Below, piece after piece: positions 60,899 through 64,000 of a stretch of DNA of 64,000 nucleotides. The stretch lies in contig CM075782.1 in assembly GCA_037974665.1 (NCBI GenBank), forward strand, positions 44,382,851 to 44,446,850. Reading direction: 5' to 3'. A model generated the notes under the pieces. The model worked only from the letters and a program-made list of their open reading frames with translations. It did no database searches and was not told the DNA's origin. A program made the position numbers and the translations under genes. This DNA is from Ehretia macrophylla (lineage: Eukaryota > Streptophyta > Magnoliopsida > Boraginales > Ehretiaceae). Within the stretch, counting starts at the first letter, position 1, and each line of letters starts with the position of its first letter.

Positions 60899-63382
60899 TG
60901 TAACGCCCCGATCCCTCACGAGACCGGATGCTCTAATAACCAAGCTATTCTCAACCCAATTCCAACCCAGTCTCAAAATTTTAGGGAAAAACGGACAGAG
61001 TTTCCTCTGTACCGCGGACATTTTTCAAACCTGTAAATGCTCAATAAAGCCACAACATAACAAGACATTCATTTATAACTAAAGATCTTAGCTTTAAGGC
61101 CATCCGAGCCTTAAGACATACAAACAGTTTAGATACAGACAAGCATGCATTCATAACTTAACTTCTTTACAAAACCGCTTATCATGCCACTCCATGATAG
61201 CTTTTAAGTATTCTTAGAAATTGAAAACAACCAGTCATTCACTCCCAAGCATGCGAAGCAGCTAATAGCAGAAATATAAGTTATTACATGCCATGGTTCT
61301 AAATCTACCACTACAACATCTATCCCTCAATTTGCAAACTATATAATATACACATATCACTTAGGTTACAAAATAGAACATAAAGTAAAGAAAACAAGTC
61401 CTACTCTCATCAACAAGAACATAGTCCACCTCAAGCAACTAGACACAGCAACTAATGCAACTCCTCCAACTGCGCCACCTGAAACATGTTAGCGAGGTAT
61501 GAGCAACCACTGTTGCCCAGTGAGGGATAAGGTCCCGGGGTGTGCAATGCGACAAGTAATACAGTTAACAACAATAACAATTGAGCAAATCAAGAAACAA
61601 TAATAGCTTAAATAACAACATATTTGAAAGGATACATTTCTCATAACCCCTATACACCAATCTTCACTGGTCTTCATTCACGATCCACGAACCACGATCA
61701 CGATCACAATAAGCCGGCATAACCCCAAACACTCCAGTGGGTGTACTCCGGATGTACCTTGATAATCCTACGACCCAACATCCCCTGGCAATCTCCGGAC
61801 CAGGCGAATGAGGGACTAGGGCACGGAGATTGAATATCCACCGGCAAGCCCTCTGCCGCCCAGCCGATATTCAACACATCCGCCCCTGACACTATGGTTG
61901 CGCAACAACGATGCAATGCACTTAACAATGGCAAATTAATAGCAATAATATAAGCATTAACACATAGGAGGATCAACAAAGTAGGTTGACCTCGATGCAA
62001 TTAGAATAGAAGCAATTATAGAAACTAATAAGCAGTTTACAAAGGAACATATACAAAATAAGCATAGAATCATACCAAAAGTTCCAAATCAATTTAAAAT
62101 CACATATAAACACTCAAGAAGTCATGCCATGGGTTTAGAAATGTGAGTCAACCGAAATTGCACCTAAACCCCTTTATTTTTCAAACTATTTCTCTTCCAA
62201 ACCAAGGTTAATGATTCCATTTTCAAGGGAAACTCTCCCAACCTTCTAACTAACCCTCAAGGTACCCTCTCAACCCTCTAACTCATTCAAACGCCCGCGA
62301 TTACCCCGAAAGCCCCAAATTCCCTCTTATGGCTTTAAACTACACATACCTTATCCGGGCTTCAAACAAGGGTTATCAAAGCTTCTATAGCACATAGGTA
62401 GCCTAAGAATACTAGAAGTGAAGCCCGAATCCACCCGGATTCGCATGAACCCCGAAACCCCTTTGTTAAAGTCGGCTATTTCACGTTTTATGCGATTCTA
62501 GAGCAATTCAAGTGCACGGGGCTATTAGACTACCTTCATTAGCACCTAAGGCACCTATTAGGAGTGTTGAATCAAGCTAATACATGCAATTACACAAAAC
62601 CCTAGAAAAACGTCACTATTTACCTCATAAATTCAAATGACGATTCCAACCGTTTAAAATGCGAACTAATAGCTCAAATGTGTTCTCTAGCACTTATATA
62701 CAAGGTATAATAGCATAGATAAGCTTTGCAATAGCATTTGATAACATTTTCAACAAATCAAGAAAAATGTAACATTTTAGATATGCATAAAAAGTCATGA
62801 AAACCCTCACCAATTGCGCGTAGGAACTCTCGGGAGGCTAGCAAACACCCTAAACTACTTGCTCCTATATTGACTTGGCTTGACTTGAAGATTTGATGAG
62901 CAAAATCCTCTCATTCTCCTCCTATACTATTCTCAGATTTGCTACAGTGATTTTTCAGCATTTGCTCTCTTTTTTTTTTTTTTATGAGCTAAATGGTCAT
63001 GTGTTGAGTAGATATACTAAATGGCTAAGTTGGGTGATTAAATGGGTTACTAAAATGAGCGTTGTTAACTTTAAAACGAGCCTAAGGTGTGAAACATAGG
63101 CTAGCTAATTAAATCTCTAAGTTATGTTATGTAACACTATTCATTGAACTACGAAAATCATTTTCTAAACGAGCGCTCCTATCGCTTCTAGTTCAATTGC
63201 ACATTTTTCCCACTCCTTTAACAATTAATATGATTTAATAAAAATGTTAATTCACTAATAGAATGTAGTTTGAAAATGGAGTGAATAGTAGCTACAGAAG
63301 TCAGTTAGTAAAGTACAGAAGTAAATGTGCAAGCAAGGGATGCAACAGTAATTGAATGCATGGCTAAATCTCGGGCGTCACA
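60899..63382 (-). mobile_element. 3' LTR of a family B element running off the window
   Basis: On the minus strand it starts TGTGACGCCCGAG at 63382 and ends GGGGCGTTACA at 60899; it is 2484 bp. The polypurine tract lies to its right, so it is a 3' LTR and the element continues past 64000. The base pattern is close to the other family B LTRs, with the 'TGGTTGCGCAACaA' palindrome imperfect near 61895. The left flank, GGTAC (60894-60898), is the candidate target duplication. Confidence 0.88.
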
Positions 63383-64000
63383 TCCTCTCCTCCTTAAACT
63401 AATTGCGTCCACGCAATTCTTCTTCACAAGGGAACTCCACAACAACTGAAAACCAACTCCGATTACTCGTCATCAGTTGCTAAGCAAGAATACCATATAC
63501 GAACTCTCGTGGGAGCTCATTAAGAAATCCCAGTAGTATTGCCTGCGAACCTCACGTAATAAGGCCAAATAAAGGCTCCAATAAAGATGCTACTTCGAAA
63601 TTCAAATAAGAATCCCGCTGGCACGAATACCATAGAAGAATAGAATCCCAACTAACAGTGGAGAGAAAATACCAATAAGAATTTAGAGTACAAATACAGA
63701 AGATAATTCCATATAATAAGGCTGATTAGAATCCCAAACTAAGTCTTCCGAGTAATACCAGCAAGAAAATACTAGAAGAATACTCAATAAGAAAACCGAG
63801 AGAACAGTCATATAGAAATCCCAAAGGAAGCCATTCATTTCTGACTACTGAGCGTAGAAGAATGCCTTGGAAGAAATCCCAATAACTGAGCTCCGCTTAC
63901 AAACATTCTCATTCCCGCTAATCCACACAACTTGGAGGGCTTGTTGCTAATCACTTCTCTTCAGGGGGAGGAAGAAGTCTTTCTTACCATTTCAACGGGA
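63383..64000 (-). mobile_element. Internal region of family B element, non-coding 3' end
   Basis: Next to the LTR, read on the minus strand, is the polypurine tract AAGGAGGAGAGGA (63383-63395), preceded by the palindrome AATTGCGTGGACGCAATT (63401-63418). Beyond it there is no pol C-terminus; the sequence is the same kind of degenerate GGAATTCT / GGTATTCTT array as in the family A and C internal regions. This element was therefore probably non-autonomous, unlike the 10-kb family B element. Confidence 0.72.

Overview
The window is plant DNA, probably from the nuclear genome of an angiosperm (a eudicot is likeliest). About 19 kb of mitochondrial sequence has been cut into four pieces by long-LTR Ty3/gypsy retrotransposons. 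Joined end to end, the organellar pieces are about 18402-24809, 31429-38344, 48377-52467 and 57648-59182. They carry nad9, the first two exons of nad4 with group II introns, four chloroplast-type tRNA genes (trnW, trnP, trnS-GGA, trnD) and fossils of copia and chromovirus elements. The retroelements have TG..CA termini and an initiator-Met tRNA primer site. Four insertions have both ends in the window and are bracketed by 5-bp target duplications: GTCCC, ATACA, CTATC and GAGGG.

Layout. 1-18401 is a pile of nested LTR elements: a 5'-truncated gypsy element on the minus strand (family E), a family A LTR, a family D LTR, and a family C element with unusually long LTRs. 18402-24809 is mitochondrial spacer with trnW, trnP and nad9. 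24810-31423 is a complete non-autonomous family A element with two LTRs and no gag-pol. 31429-38344 is organellar DNA with a copia relic, trnS-GGA, trnD and a chromovirus integrase/chromodomain relic. 38345-48371 is a nearly intact 10-kb Tekay-like chromovirus (family B) whose gag-pol frame has two in-frame TAG codons. 48377-59182 holds nad4 exon 1, intron 1, exon 2 and part of intron 2. Intron 2 is split by a family A solo LTR (52468-57642), which itself contains a family B solo LTR (53116-55605). 59183-64000 is a family D LTR broken by a family B element that runs off the window.

The organellar genes look dead. nad4 exon 1 has a TAA at codon 83, which C-to-U editing cannot repair, and exons 3 and 4 do not follow. 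nad9 keeps a full 190-codon frame but has several substitutions at normally invariant positions, many explicable as C-to-T or G-to-A. This fits decay of a nuclear mitochondrial insertion (NUMT) better than a working mitochondrial genome. The family B LTR pair shows about 20 differences in 2489 bp, against roughly 3% for the family A pair, so the 10-kb element arrived later.

I found no new enzymatic system. The unexplained structure lies in the retroelements: a palindrome next to the polypurine tract kept in coding and non-coding elements alike, conserved LTR hairpins and palindromes, a gag-pol frame running through the polypurine tract into the LTR, and two LTR families inserted at nearly the same point of two family D copies. 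Family letters A-E are local labels. Identities were judged by reading, without alignment software.
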